DNA of 64,000 nt from Sulfurimonas sp. (lineage in GTDB: Bacteria; Campylobacterota; Campylobacteria; Campylobacterales; Sulfurimonadaceae), in the NCBI GenBank assembly GCA_013791885.1, contig VMSZ01000034.1, positions 1 through 64,000 of the forward strand, read 5' to 3'. Positions within the stretch are counted from its first letter, which is position 1; the number at the start of each line of letters is the position of its first letter. The notes below the pieces were generated by a model, which ran no database searches, was not told the DNA's origin, and saw only the letters and a program-made list of their open reading frames with translations. This document shows positions 7,666 to 17,349 of the stretch, piece by piece. A program made the position numbers and the translations under genes.

Positions 7666-9140
7666 TGGAACATATCCTAACCTATATCATCTTTTTTCCG
7701 CTTTTTATGGCTGTAGTTCTTGGCGTCTTTCGTGCACCGCTGAAGTTTTTAAAAATTGGGGCAATGTTTTCTTCTATTACAACACTTCTTCTTGTGCTTT
7801 GGCTCACTTATAATTTTGAACCTCATGGTGCTATGCAATTTATTCAGAATCTGCCATGGATTCAAAACTCCGGTATTACTTATTTTGTAGGCGTAGATTA
7901 TCTCTCATTAGTCATACTCGTGCTTATCTCTCTTTTAATGCCACCGCTCTACATCTACATGGTTCATGAAAACAGAAAAGGCTACTGGTACAATATGATG
8001 CTTTTGCAAACCGGGGTAACTGGCGCTGTCTTGTCTCTTGACCTTGTTTTGTTTTATCTTTTTTGGGAGACAATGCTTCTTCCGATTTTTATCATGATTG
8101 GAAAATACGGAAACGGCAAATATCAATTTAACTCCATGAAGATTGTTCTTATGACAATTTTAGGCTCTATGAGCATGCTCTTTTCAATTTTGTATCTTGG
8201 ATATATCTATTTTGAGACAAGTGGAATCTGGAGTTTTGCTCTGAATGATTTGGCAGGCCTGGCCTTGGATGCCAAAACCTCAATCTGGCTCACCGCCGGT
8301 TTTTTACTTGCCTTTGCCATTAAAATTCCGCTTGTCGGTTTTCACACTTGGATGGCTCCGGCATATGGTTCCGCGCCGACGCCTACAGTTGTCATTATGT
8401 CCGCTATTATGGCAAAACTTGGCATATACGGTGTTTGGCGGTTTGGTTACGGCCTTTTTGAAGCGACACTCTCTTACTATGCACCGACTATTATAGTGCT
8501 TGCTCTTCTTGGACTTCTTTATTACGCAGTACGAGCCGTTACAGAGGACAACCTCCGTAAAATGTTTGCCTACTCTTCGGGTTCACATCTCTCGCTTATT
8601 GCACTGGGTGTTTTTTTGACAAATATCTATGCCTGGAGCGGGAGCCTTTATTTTATAGCAACCCATGCTCTTGCATCTGCCGGTATGTTCATCATGATAG
8701 GACTAAGCTATAAGCGTTTTAAAACTGTCCGCATCAGTGAACTCGGCGGTATCGCTTCAGTTGCTCCAAAATTTGCTTTTTTCTTTGCGTTTTTTGCTCT
8801 GAGCATTGCCGGACTTCCTGGAACAGGCGGTTTTGTTGCTGAACTACTCATCATCATCGGTGCCTTTAAAACAAACTTTTGGATAGGTGTTTTTACGGCA
8901 ACGACTATGCTCTCAGCCATGATTTATATCTTTTGGATGCTTCAGCGTACACTTTTTGGGACTTCTACAAAGCTATGCGAATGCAGCGATTTGAATGCGA
9001 GGGAGATTCTTATGCTTCTTCCTTTGGTCCTACTTTTGCTTGTCACAGGTATCGCTCCCTCACTTTTTACGCCTTTCTTTGAAACGCAGCTCAATGCGAG
9101 TTTGCAAGATGTTTTAACTGCCATTGGAGGCTTACAATGA
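7662..9140 (+). CDS. nuoM: NADH-quinone oxidoreductase subunit M
   Basis: This is an antiporter-like proton-pumping subunit with 492 residues and about 14 membrane helices. FWETMLLPIFIMIGKYG carries the conserved glutamate, KIPLVGFHTWMAPAY the conserved lysine and histidine region, and LRKMFAYSSGSHLSLIALG the second lysine region. It starts in an ATGA overlap with nuoL; two consecutive ATG codons are present and the first makes the overlap. The stop overlaps nuoN in the same way. Confidence 0.95.
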   Translation: MMEHILTYIIFFPLFMAVVLGVFRAPLKFLKIGAMFSSITTLLLVLWLTYNFEPHGAMQFIQNLPWIQNSGITYFVGVDYLSLVILVLISLLMPPLYIYMVHENRKGYWYNMMLLQTGVTGAVLSLDLVLFYLFWETMLLPIFIMIGKYGNGKYQFNSMKIVLMTILGSMSMLFSILYLGYIYFETSGIWSFALNDLAGLALDAKTSIWLTAGFLLAFAIKIPLVGFHTWMAPAYGSAPTPTVVIMSAIMAKLGIYGVWRFGYGLFEATLSYYAPTIIVLALLGLLYYAVRAVTEDNLRKMFAYSSGSHLSLIALGVFLTNIYAWSGSLYFIATHALASAGMFIMIGLSYKRFKTVRISELGGIASVAPKFAFFFAFFALSIAGLPGTGGFVAELLIIIGAFKTNFWIGVFTATTMLSAMIYIFWMLQRTLFGTSTKLCECSDLNAREILMLLPLVLLLLVTGIAPSLFTPFFETQLNASLQDVLTAIGGLQ

Positions 9141-10624
9141 TAGATCAGCTCCTGCTCGCTTTTCCTATGGCCATCGTTGTTATCGGTGCCTTTGTTTTAA
9201 TGCTTCTGAGCCACTCTAAAAAATTCACTCTAGAGAGACTCAATCTCGTAGGTGTATTGTTTTTAACGATTTCTTTTGTTATGCAGTACCAAACGCTTGG
9301 TGCACACAGCAAAGATTTTCTCTTTGAAGATGTTTTTGGCAGAAGTTTTATTTTAGATGATTTTGCAACGCTCTTTGATTTAATGTTTACAGCCGGTGCA
9401 ATTTTAACCCTGCTTATAAATAATGATTACTTCAAGAGCCGCCGCTACTTCAGCGGAGAATATTTTGCCCTTTTACTTTTTAGCGTTTTTGGAATGATGA
9501 TGCTCTCTCATGCCCATGAACTTGTCACTGCGTTTATAGCACTTGAGATTGCTTCAATTAGCGTTTATGCTCTTGTCGGCTACCATAAACAAAACAAAGT
9601 GAGTTCTGAAGCTATGATGAAATATATGGTTTTAGGTTCCATGACCGGTGCTTTTTTTATGCTTGGAACAGCTCTTATTTATGGAGCTGTGGGTTCAACA
9701 TCACTCACTGAAATTTCCGCATATGTAGCTCAAGGAGAGTTGCATAACATGACACTGCTTATTGTTGGAGCAACTTTTATCATGGTAACCATCCTGTTTA
9801 AAATTGGCGCTGTTCCATTTCACTCATGGGTAGTAGACGTTTATCACGGGGCCCCCTATCCTGTCACCATGTTTATGGCTTCCACCTTTAAGATAGCAAT
9901 CTTTGCCATAGCTCTGCGTTTATATATTGTAAATTTTGCTCCTATCAACAACTTTTGGACAGAGATACTCCAAGTCATCACCATACTGACACTTCTTGGC
10001 GGCTCATGGCTAGCTATTAGCCAAAATATTATCAAAAGAATGCTTGCAGGCTCTTCTATAGTTCACAGCGGCTATCTGCTGATAGCTATCTCTTCCATCG
10101 GTTTAGGCTCAGAGCTTGCCGCACCCGCTGTTATGTTTTATCTTTTAGCCTACTTTTTAAGTGCGGCCGGTTCCTTTGGAATACTCAGCTTTATTGCCTC
10201 TCAGACAAAAGGACAGATGAGCTATGAGGACTTTAAGGGTTTTGCCGAGAGACGTCCTTACATGGCTCTTTTTATGAGTATATTTATGCTCTCACTTGCC
10301 GGATTTCCCTCAACCATAGGTTTTTTAGGAAAGTTCTACATTTTCACAAGCGCCATAGAATCAGGTCAGATTTTGCTTGCCGGACTTGGAATACTCACTG
10401 CGTTTATCTCAGTTTATTACTACTTTAAGCTCATTGCAATGATGTATTTTTATCCATCGCAAACATCTCAGGAGAAATTTCCGGTTAATGTAAGTACCTT
10501 GCTTATTGCAATGATGGCGATGCTTATTATCTGGGGAGGGATTGGAACCTCACTTATTCCTTTTGTCCCGGGAGCCGACGGATTTATAGATAGTGCCAAA
10601 CAAGCGATTAGTTCTTTACAATAA
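9137..10624 (+). CDS. nuoN: NADH-quinone oxidoreductase subunit N
   Basis: This is the last gene of the complex I operon, 495 residues, an antiporter-like membrane subunit. ALEIASISVYALVGYHKQN has the conserved glutamate. KIGAVPFHSWVVDVYHGAPYPVTMF and IIKRMLAGSSIVHSGYLLIA are family signatures. Its stop codon lies in the loop end of a 13-bp perfect inverted repeat, which probably ends the operon. Confidence 0.95.
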   Translation: MIDQLLLAFPMAIVVIGAFVLMLLSHSKKFTLERLNLVGVLFLTISFVMQYQTLGAHSKDFLFEDVFGRSFILDDFATLFDLMFTAGAILTLLINNDYFKSRRYFSGEYFALLLFSVFGMMMLSHAHELVTAFIALEIASISVYALVGYHKQNKVSSEAMMKYMVLGSMTGAFFMLGTALIYGAVGSTSLTEISAYVAQGELHNMTLLIVGATFIMVTILFKIGAVPFHSWVVDVYHGAPYPVTMFMASTFKIAIFAIALRLYIVNFAPINNFWTEILQVITILTLLGGSWLAISQNIIKRMLAGSSIVHSGYLLIAISSIGLGSELAAPAVMFYLLAYFLSAAGSFGILSFIASQTKGQMSYEDFKGFAERRPYMALFMSIFMLSLAGFPSTIGFLGKFYIFTSAIESGQILLAGLGILTAFISVYYYFKLIAMMYFYPSQTSQEKFPVNVSTLLIAMMAMLIIWGGIGTSLIPFVPGADGFIDSAKQAISSLQ

Positions 10625-10635
10625 GAACTAATCGC
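10604..10635 (+). terminator. Perfect 13-bp stem-loop at the end of nuoN
   Basis: GCGATTAGTTCTT (10604-10616) and its exact reverse complement (10623-10635) flank a 6-base loop. The structure includes the last codons and the stop of nuoN. The T-rich stretch is not immediate; a run of seven T follows about 20 bases later. It is likely a transcription end or mRNA-stabilising hairpin for the nuo operon. Confidence 0.6.
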
Positions 10636-10741
10636 TAAAATGTAACACTAAACTATTTTTTTGTGATTCTCAGCCAATCAATAATAAAATAGTATTTTAT
10701 ATGCTAAAATAAAAAATTATTATACAAACAAGGAAGTTATT

Positions 10742-12643
10742 ATGCTAGGGAATTTAAGCATTCAAAAGAAAATGAATTATTTCATTTTAATGGTAACGGT
10801 ATCTGTCTTTTCAGCCACCATATTCGTATTTTTATCAATGAGTTACATTGAGAGCAAATACACATTTCTACATCAGAACTCTATGAAGGGTGCCTTGCAG
10901 ACACTTGAAATAGAAAAAAATCTCAACTATGTAAGCCGTATGACACGAGATATCATGCTTGGTGGCGACTATAAAAAAGACATGACTAAACTCAATAAAT
11001 CTATTGATGATGTACGTGCACTTTTTCAATCCATAGAGCAACGGGAAAATGATGAAAACTCAGCGGGCATGATACAAGATGCAAAAACATCTACTATACT
11101 TTTTTTAGAAAATTCTTTAAAAATGATGCAAAACTTAACGCCTGAACAAATTCAAAATTCAAAAGATGAAATTTATCACAACTATAAAGAGCGCTTAACT
11201 CCTTATGCCGATGCATCAAGAAGTGCTTTTAAAAAATTTGTAGACTTCAAAAAAAGTGAACTAGACAGTGTCTCTGCGGACTTAGGCGAACATATTACAT
11301 TTTATAAAATATTAGTTTTAATCGCAGGTATTTTGGTGGGTATCGTTGTATTTATTTTAGCAACTATGATAAGAGTTTCCATTACAGACGGAATTAAAAA
11401 TTTCACAAATCTCATAAAATACTCAGTAAAAGGCGATTTCAGCCATAAATGTTCAGAGTGCACAACACAAACAGAACTTGGTATTATGGGAAGCGAACTT
11501 ACAAAACTGCTTGATAATATACAAAACCTCATCCATGAAATCAATTCAACAATTACTGATGCTTCTAACGGTATCTTTACGCACAGAATATCTTCTGGAA
11601 ATATGGAAGGCGAATTCGTTGTAGCCATAAACAATGTTTCTAAGAGTATTGACTTTATGAAGACACAACATGCAAAAGTTCAAAAGGATGTATTTAATGC
11701 AAAAATAAGTGTTATGAGTATTGGTGTTTCAGAATCTCTTAGCCTTATTCAAGGTGATTTAAATAGCAATATTAGTGATTTAAAAATAATTACAAACGCA
11801 ACAAAAGAAGCTGCAAATTTAGCAACCAGTTCAAGTAAAGATATCTGCCAAATAGTAGATGAACTTAATCAGCTCAGCGAGCAGGTTAATATCAACAATC
11901 ATGGTATAGCCGAACTTACCAATCAGACAAATAATATTACTTCTATTATAGAACTCATTACAGATATTGCGGAACAGACAAATCTTCTTGCGCTAAACGC
12001 AGCTATTGAAGCTGCAAGAGCTGGTGAGCATGGTCGCGGGTTTGCCGTTGTTGCCGATGAAGTACGTAAACTTGCAGAGAGAACCCATAAAGCAACCGGA
12101 GAAATCTCTGTTTCTATTAAGTCTCTCCAACAAGACATGAATGAGATTCAAACAAGTTCAGAAGCAATGAAATCCACTGTTGAGGGCTCTGCAGAAAAAA
12201 TCAATAACTTTGAAGAAACTCTCAATCACCTAAGCAGCAGTTCTACTCAGATAGTTGATTACTCTTACAGCATGGAGAATAGTGTATTTGTTGTTCTTGC
12301 AAAAATAGACCATATTCTTTACAAATCACGTGCTTACAACTCTATTGTGGCTCTTCAAAAAATCTTACCTTCATCAAATCCTCATGAATGCCGTCTTGGC
12401 AAGTGGTATGATAATGAAGGAAAACGCAGATTCTCTCAAACAGCTGCTTATCCAAAAATGGCTGCTCCTCATGCTATTGTTCACAATAATGCAAATAAAA
12501 ACCTTGAGTACCTTGAACAAAGTCCTGCTGATGTTGTTACTCATGCAGACGAAATTATTAAAAATTTCAATGAAATGGAAGTAGCTTCACAGGAGCTTTT
12601 CCATCAAATGGATACTATGCTCCAAGAGTCAAAAGCTCTTTAA
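10742..12643 (+). CDS. Methyl-accepting chemotaxis protein with zinc-binding CZB domain
   Basis: This is a transmembrane chemoreceptor of 633 residues. An N-terminal membrane helix (about 12-36), a helical periplasmic four-helix-bundle-like domain, a second membrane helix (about 183-208) and a HAMP region come first. The MCP signalling domain follows, with the conserved hairpin tip [19 protein letters not shown]. The C-terminus is a CZB domain with candidate zinc ligands H524, C550 (HECRLGKWY), H577 and H581, the 3His/1Cys pattern of this family. CZB receptors are known to respond to oxidants such as HOCl or to zinc; that role is inferred here. AAGGAAG precedes the ATG. It is monocistronic, followed by two hairpins. 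Confidence 0.92.
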   Translation: MLGNLSIQKKMNYFILMVTVSVFSATIFVFLSMSYIESKYTFLHQNSMKGALQTLEIEKNLNYVSRMTRDIMLGGDYKKDMTKLNKSIDDVRALFQSIEQRENDENSAGMIQDAKTSTILFLENSLKMMQNLTPEQIQNSKDEIYHNYKERLTPYADASRSAFKKFVDFKKSELDSVSADLGEHITFYKILVLIAGILVGIVVFILATMIRVSITDGIKNFTNLIKYSVKGDFSHKCSECTTQTELGIMGSELTKLLDNIQNLIHEINSTITDASNGIFTHRISSGNMEGEFVVAINNVSKSIDFMKTQHAKVQKDVFNAKISVMSIGVSESLSLIQGDLNSNISDLKIITNATKEAANLATSSSKDICQIVDELNQLSEQVNINNHGIAELTNQTNNITSIIELITDIAEQTNLLALNAAIEAARAGEHGRGFAVVADEVRKLAERTHKATGEISVSIKSLQQDMNEIQTSSEAMKSTVEGSAEKINNFEETLNHLSSSSTQIVDYSYSMENSVFVVLAKIDHILYKSRAYNSIVALQKILPSSNPHECRLGKWYDNEGKRRFSQTAAYPKMAAPHAIVHNNANKNLEYLEQSPADVVTHADEIIKNFNEMEVASQELFHQMDTMLQESKAL

Positions 12644-12666
12644 CTATCTTTTTACCTGATGTTACG

Positions 12667-12713
12667 CACTAAAATGGACGAGTTCATTTTAGTGGCAGGG
12701 ACTTTAGGTCCCT
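12667..12713. terminator. Two tandem hairpins between convergent genes
   Basis: CACTAAAATG (12667-12676) pairs perfectly with 12685-12694 across an 8-base loop. Directly after it AGGGAC (12697-12702) pairs with GTCCCT (12708-12713). They sit between the ends of the convergent chemoreceptor gene and the small gene at 12737, where a bidirectional terminator is expected. No long T-run follows on either strand. Confidence 0.5.
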
Positions 12714-12736
12714 ACACAACCCCCTAAAGAAGATAG

Positions 12737-13108
12737 TTACTCCCAATCCTCATATTTACTCTGAGAGTGTTTATCTTTTTTGTAACGTCTGGCATTTTTA
12801 CTTTTATCTAACTGATTAGAGCTGTACAAAACATCCAGCTTTATCTCTTGTATCTCTGTCTCTGAATTTCTGTAAGAAACCATTTTTTTTATCAAGTTTT
12901 CCAAATCCTGCAAGTCACCTTTATATAAATCAACCGGCTCCACTTTTTGAAAAGTCTTCAAAGCCGTATCTATTTTTTTATCATAACTTTCTCTTGTGAG
13001 TTCTGCAGTACTCGATAAAAAAGAGATGATACTTTTGTGAAATCGCTCAAGAGCTCTTACGTAACGAAGTCTGTTAGAACTTTCTATTACTTTTTTAGAT
13101 GCTGCCAT
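12737..13108 (-). CDS. Conserved small protein of unknown function
   Basis: This open frame of 123 residues begins MAASKKVIESSNRLRYVRALERFHKS. It is predicted all-helical, with charged residues throughout and a strongly basic and polar C-terminal quarter (KSKNARRYKKDKHSQSKYEDW). It has no signal peptide, membrane helix or motif I recognise. It runs divergently from the rhodanese gene, sharing about 56 bases of upstream region, and ends against the chemoreceptor gene. Base composition matches its neighbours. I cannot assign a function. Confidence 0.7.
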   Translation of the reverse strand: MAASKKVIESSNRLRYVRALERFHKSIISFLSSTAELTRESYDKKIDTALKTFQKVEPVDLYKGDLQDLENLIKKMVSYRNSETEIQEIKLDVLYSSNQLDKSKNARRYKKDKHSQSKYEDWE

Positions 13109-13164
13109 TTTTACCCTATTGTTTATTTATAGCTACAATTATACAATTTAATCTGGAGAAAAAA

Positions 13165-13560
13165 TTGAAAAAAACTGTTTTTATACTTTTAGTTTTAATG
13201 GTAACATCCTTGTCTGCAAGTGTGATTGATGAGTATCCTTCACAAAAAATACTTGAGAGTAAAGTACCGGTTGTTGACATACGTACGCCTTCTGAGTGGA
13301 AAGAGAGCGGACTCTTAAAAGGTGCCATTCCAATTATGTTTTTTGATGAAAAAGGCGGATACAATATAGATGCCTTCATTGCGGAGCTCAACAAGAAAGT
13401 CGACACAAAAAAACCCTTCGCTCTTATTTGTCATACAGGCAGCAGAACAACAATGGTAGCCAACTTTTTATCTAAAGAGTTTGATTATAAGGTTATAAAT
13501 CTTAAAGGCGGCATGATGTTCGTCAAAGGTAAAAATCTGCCTGTGCTTCCTTATAAATAA
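13165..13560 (+). CDS. Periplasmic single-domain rhodanese
   Basis: This is a sulfurtransferase-fold protein of 131 residues after a TTG start at 13165, preceded by TCTGGAG. The start gives a good signal peptide, MKKTVFILLVLMVTSLSA, so the product is exported. VPVVDIRTPSEW and the active-site loop CHTGSRT with C89 are standard rhodanese features. Exported rhodaneses are common in sulfur-metabolising Campylobacterota; a role in binding or moving sulfane sulfur is an inference. The frame can be extended to 13099, but that would hide the signal peptide behind an N-terminal extension. Confidence 0.88.
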   Translation: MKKTVFILLVLMVTSLSASVIDEYPSQKILESKVPVVDIRTPSEWKESGLLKGAIPIMFFDEKGGYNIDAFIAELNKKVDTKKPFALICHTGSRTTMVANFLSKEFDYKVINLKGGMMFVKGKNLPVLPYK

Positions 13561-13592
13561 TGCCCGCCTTCGTAAAATTTCTTTTTTTTCTT

Positions 13593-13621
13593 ACACTTAG
13601 AATAGTTCTAACTCTAAGTGT
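13593..13621. terminator. Bidirectional terminator candidate
   Basis: ACACTTAGA (13593-13601) and TCTAAGTGT (13613-13621) form a 9-bp stem with an 11-base loop, flanked by CTTTTTTTTCTT on the left and TTTT on the right. It lies between the convergent rhodanese and RND genes. The left flank supplies an A/T run suited to the minus-strand gene's opposite side and the right flank serves the plus strand. Confidence 0.6.
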
Positions 13622-13632
13622 TTTGGGTCTGA

Positions 13633-16600
13633 TTATATTTTTACTATGGGGTTTTCTATATCTGATTCTCTATTAGGATTGATTCCGTTTACAACCGCGT
13701 AGAGTGTCGGCAGATAGATAAGATTTAAAAATGTCCCCCACACCAGTCCAAAACCTATGGAAATAGCAATCGGCTGCAAAATAACCGCCTGTCCCGTCGC
13801 ATAAAAAATAAGTGTGAAAAGACCTAAAAAGGTCGTAATAGAAGTAATAAGAATTGGGCGTAATCTCAGTTTTGCACGTTTAAAAAACTCCTCTGCCTTG
13901 TGTGTTCCTTTTAGAAAATCCAGCATAATTATCCCATCATTAATAACAACACCCGCGAGTCCTAAAATACCTATAATAGAAGGCATAGAAAGAGACATCC
14001 CCAAAAACTTGTGTCCAAGCAGTGCCCCTAAAATTGAGAGTGGAATAACACTCATAACCATAAGCACATATTTTATTTTTGCAAAAATTAGCAGCAAGGT
14101 TAAAAAAATGAGGAATAAAGCTAAAAGAACTGTTGCCTTCATATCACCCTGAAGCTGTTTATTTTTCTCTTTTTCTCCTAAAAGATTAACTTCTATTCCC
14201 TCTTTTGCTATCGCATCAAGTGTATCATCGAGCTGACTTAAAATCTCTTCTGGAGTAATGTTGCGTTTATCTACATTTGCAAAAACAGTTTTAATAATGC
14301 TTCCATTGAGTTTATCTATCTTTTCATAATCGCGAATTTTAACAATATCAGCTACATCCGTAAGTTTTACAAATCTTCCATCTGAGAGTGCAATATTAAA
14401 ATCCAAGAGTGTTTGAATCTTATCTTTTTTGGCTTCAAGCGTTTTTATCTCCATAACACCCTGTTCATTAAAAGTTGTCGCCTGGCGCGCTTCGAGAAAA
14501 TATTTACTCAGAAGTTTTGCAACACTTGCTTCGCTAAGTCCTAACTGCTCGCCATAATCGTTAATCTTGATTTTATATTCCATCTTGCCGTAACGAATAT
14601 TGTCGCTGAAGTTTGAAATACCTTTAATGTTTTTTAATTGTTCTTCAAGTTTGTATATTGCTCCTTCAAGCTGTGCATCATTTGTCCCTGAAAGGTTTAT
14701 CTGAATATCGCTGCGGATAAGTCCCGGCTTATCTTCTATAACGCCTAGCTCAAGCATATTATACTTCTCTTTGTAGCTTGCAATAATTTCTCTGGCTCTT
14801 GGTGAGAGTTCAAAAGTTTGTTTATCTCTTATTTTTTCTGGATCATTAAAAACAAAACTGAAGTTTAAAAAAGGATTGAGGTACTGATTAATAAAACCTA
14901 TCTCGTGCCTGTCATAAAGCTCCATAGTTATAAAAAATACATTGTTATTTTGTTCTGTTTCTCCGGAGAGACTTCTTCTGTAACCACTCGAGGCAGAAGT
15001 AGATTTGAGAGAAAACTCTTCTGCATGCTTCATGAGTTCTGCTTCTATCTCTTTTGCGATTTCAAAAGTATCCTCTATCGGCGTGTTAATATCAAGTTTT
15101 CCGGAGATGTAAAGGTTATTGCCATCAAAATTTGGAAAAAATTGAAACTTCATAGACTGCACAGTTGCAACGGTTAAAAGTGGAATGATTACCAAAAACA
15201 TCACTACGAATGTCTTTTTGTACTTAATGTGAAAATAGAGTATTTTTTCATACCCATTTTGAAGAGGAACCCAATCAACCATTGATTTGCTTTTTGTTAA
15301 AAGCTCTTTTGCATGTAAAGGTAAAAAGAAAAAACTTTCAATCAAAGAACCAAAAAGAATCATCACAACTACAATAGGTACTAAAATTAAAAAGAGTGCT
15401 ATCTCCCCAGTCATCATAAACATAGGTAAAAACGCAGCCGCAGTTGTAAGTGTTGCTAACGTAACAGGAAGCATAACTTCTTTAAGACCTACAATTGCCG
15501 CTTCATGTTTGTCCATTCCCTCGTCAATGTGCCTTTGAATATTTTCACCCACAACAATTGCATCATCCACAACAATCCCAATAACTATAAGCGCGCCTAA
15601 GAGGGAAACGATATTGATGCTGTAGCCCATATAATATATAAATAGAAGACCTATGATAAAAGAAAAGGGTATTCCGAGTGAAACGATAAACGCAATACGA
15701 ATATTGATTAAAACATATAAGGAAATAAAGACTAAGATTAATCCAAACATCAGATTAGAGATAACTGTATTGAGTCGTTCTTTAATAGGTTTTGAGCTGT
15801 CTTGAGAAAAACTAAACTCAACTCCTGGGTAAGAGGCGCTAATCTTCTTTACATACTCTTGAAGCTCTCTAGAGAGCGCGATTGAATTACCCTCTTCCGC
15901 CTTAGAAATAATAAGCGCTAAGGTTGTCTTGTTGTTGAAAGAGTAGAGTGTATTTGTTTGCGGGTAATAGATTTTCACCTCAGCAATATCTCCAAGTCGT
16001 ATAAACTTAGAATCAATGTTTAAAATACTATCTTTATACTCTTCTACATTAGCTTTGCCGTTGACAGTAGAAATAAATGCAAAATTACCTTTTTCTTCTA
16101 TATTTCCGATTGGGTAGATATAAGAGAGTTCAGAAATGGCACTAACGACGGAACTTGGATTGAGTCCATAAGCTAAAATAGCCTCAGAATTAATCTCAAT
16201 AGCAACCTCTTGATTAGAATCACCTCTAATGGAAATATCACTGATATTTTTAATTTTTGAAAGTTTAGACTTCATATCTGAAGCCACCTCAGTAAGCTCT
16301 CCTCGTGTAAGTGTGTTTGAAGCTACTGAGAGGCGAATAAGCGATTTGCTCTTGTCCATGAGCGTGGCCGTAGGCTCAACCATGTCTGAGGGAAGATACT
16401 GCTTACTTGCCGAAATAGCATCTTTTACTTTATTTAAGAGATTGACTTTTTCTGCGTGTTCGTTGAGCGTGAGCATAATACGAAAAGAACCGGGAGTAAT
16501 GGTTGTCTCACTCTTGTCAATGCCGTTAATATTTGCAAGGGAATCCTCGATGTCACGTACTGCCATTTTATCCATGTTGGTCGCACTCGCCCCTGCGTAG

Positions 16601-16752
16601 TACCCGCTTACAGATATTTTCTCAAGTTCGACATCAGGGAACATCTCTTTGGGGATTTTAATGTAGGCATTTACGCCCATAAAAACCAAAAAGATTAAAA
16701 GTGCATAATTCAAACGCTTGTTATGTATAAAATATTCTATCAACTGAATCAT
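13633..16752 (-). CDS. RND-type efflux permease (AcrB/HAE1 superfamily)
   Basis: This is an inner-membrane proton-driven transporter of 1039 residues, full length for the family. A first helix at about 15-30 is followed by a large periplasmic domain, helices 2-6 from about 340, a second periplasmic domain and helices 8-12 at the C-terminus. GIVVDDAIVVGENIQRH carries the adjacent aspartates of helix 4 used in proton relay. MGVNAYIKIPKEMFPDVE is typical of the N-terminus. No membrane-fusion protein or outer-membrane channel gene is next to it, so substrate and partners cannot be inferred. It is preceded by a small gene on the same strand 33 bases away, probably co-transcribed. Confidence 0.92.
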   Translation of the reverse strand: MIQLIEYFIHNKRLNYALLIFLVFMGVNAYIKIPKEMFPDVELEKISVSGYYAGASATNMDKMAVRDIEDSLANINGIDKSETTITPGSFRIMLTLNEHAEKVNLLNKVKDAISASKQYLPSDMVEPTATLMDKSKSLIRLSVASNTLTRGELTEVASDMKSKLSKIKNISDISIRGDSNQEVAIEINSEAILAYGLNPSSVVSAISELSYIYPIGNIEEKGNFAFISTVNGKANVEEYKDSILNIDSKFIRLGDIAEVKIYYPQTNTLYSFNNKTTLALIISKAEEGNSIALSRELQEYVKKISASYPGVEFSFSQDSSKPIKERLNTVISNLMFGLILVFISLYVLINIRIAFIVSLGIPFSFIIGLLFIYYMGYSINIVSLLGALIVIGIVVDDAIVVGENIQRHIDEGMDKHEAAIVGLKEVMLPVTLATLTTAAAFLPMFMMTGEIALFLILVPIVVVMILFGSLIESFFFLPLHAKELLTKSKSMVDWVPLQNGYEKILYFHIKYKKTFVVMFLVIIPLLTVATVQSMKFQFFPNFDGNNLYISGKLDINTPIEDTFEIAKEIEAELMKHAEEFSLKSTSASSGYRRSLSGETEQNNNVFFITMELYDRHEIGFINQYLNPFLNFSFVFNDPEKIRDKQTFELSPRAREIIASYKEKYNMLELGVIEDKPGLIRSDIQINLSGTNDAQLEGAIYKLEEQLKNIKGISNFSDNIRYGKMEYKIKINDYGEQLGLSEASVAKLLSKYFLEARQATTFNEQGVMEIKTLEAKKDKIQTLLDFNIALSDGRFVKLTDVADIVKIRDYEKIDKLNGSIIKTVFANVDKRNITPEEILSQLDDTLDAIAKEGIEVNLLGEKEKNKQLQGDMKATVLLALFLIFLTLLLIFAKIKYVLMVMSVIPLSILGALLGHKFLGMSLSMPSIIGILGLAGVVINDGIIMLDFLKGTHKAEEFFKRAKLRLRPILITSITTFLGLFTLIFYATGQAVILQPIAISIGFGLVWGTFLNLIYLPTLYAVVNGINPNRESDIENPIVKI

Positions 16753-16785
16753 ATATTCTCTTTACTAAAGTTTTATCTAATCAGA

Positions 16786-17259
16786 TTATAGCAGTGACTT
16801 TATAACATTGCTCACGCCTTGGTGCAAGTTGTAGTTAGAAATTGGAAAATCAAGCTCTTCATTTTCAAGATTAACGGTGTATCTGCTCAAATAAGCACCT
16901 AAAAGACTCAAATCGATACTTTTGTAATTTTTTGCAAGCTCAGGTTCTATCTTTGTTCTCAAAAGTTCTCCTGCTGCGTTTGACTTTTGAACAGTAAACG
17001 CAAGACTCTTTAGACTCACAAAGTCATTCCACATAAAAAAGAGTTCAGGAGTAAGTATCTCTACTTTCTCCCCTTCAGGTGTGAAAAGTAAGCCGACTTC
17101 TTTTAATGGTATTAATACACTTAATATTGCAGTTGAGAACGGAACAACCTTATCCGCCCAAAAAGGAGACTCATTTCTTGTTTTTAGTTCAGTGTCCAAT
17201 ATTTGGACAATTTCTTCCAGACTTGCGTTTTTAAATAGCTCATAACTCTCTTGTTTCAT
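16786..17259 (-). CDS. Conserved protein of unknown function upstream of the RND pump
   Basis: This is a 157-residue soluble protein with no signal peptide. An N-terminal helical part (KNASLEEIVQILDTELKTR) is followed by a mildly hydrophobic segment, WADKVVPFSTAILSVLIPL (about 34-52), and a charged C-terminal half. I recognise no domain. It is 33 bases upstream of the RND permease on the same strand, so the two may be one operon, but nothing in the sequence links their functions. Confidence 0.65.
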   Translation of the reverse strand: MKQESYELFKNASLEEIVQILDTELKTRNESPFWADKVVPFSTAILSVLIPLKEVGLLFTPEGEKVEILTPELFFMWNDFVSLKSLAFTVQKSNAAGELLRTKIEPELAKNYKSIDLSLLGAYLSRYTVNLENEELDFPISNYNLHQGVSNVIKSLL

Positions 17260-17318
17260 TGTTTCTCTTTTAGTAATATTTATTTGGAAGTTTCAATCGC
17301 ATAATGATACCTTTTTTG

Positions 17319-17324
17319 TATAAT
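17319..17324 (+). promoter_or_regulatory. Promoter -10 box for the DUF445 gene
   Basis: TATAAT preceded by TTTTTTG lies 25 bases before the TTG start at 17350. A clear -35 box is not visible, which is normal for sigma-70 promoters in Campylobacterota, where a T-rich stretch replaces it. Confidence 0.55.
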
Positions 17325-17349
17325 TTGGCTTTTAAAGAAAGGATCTATT

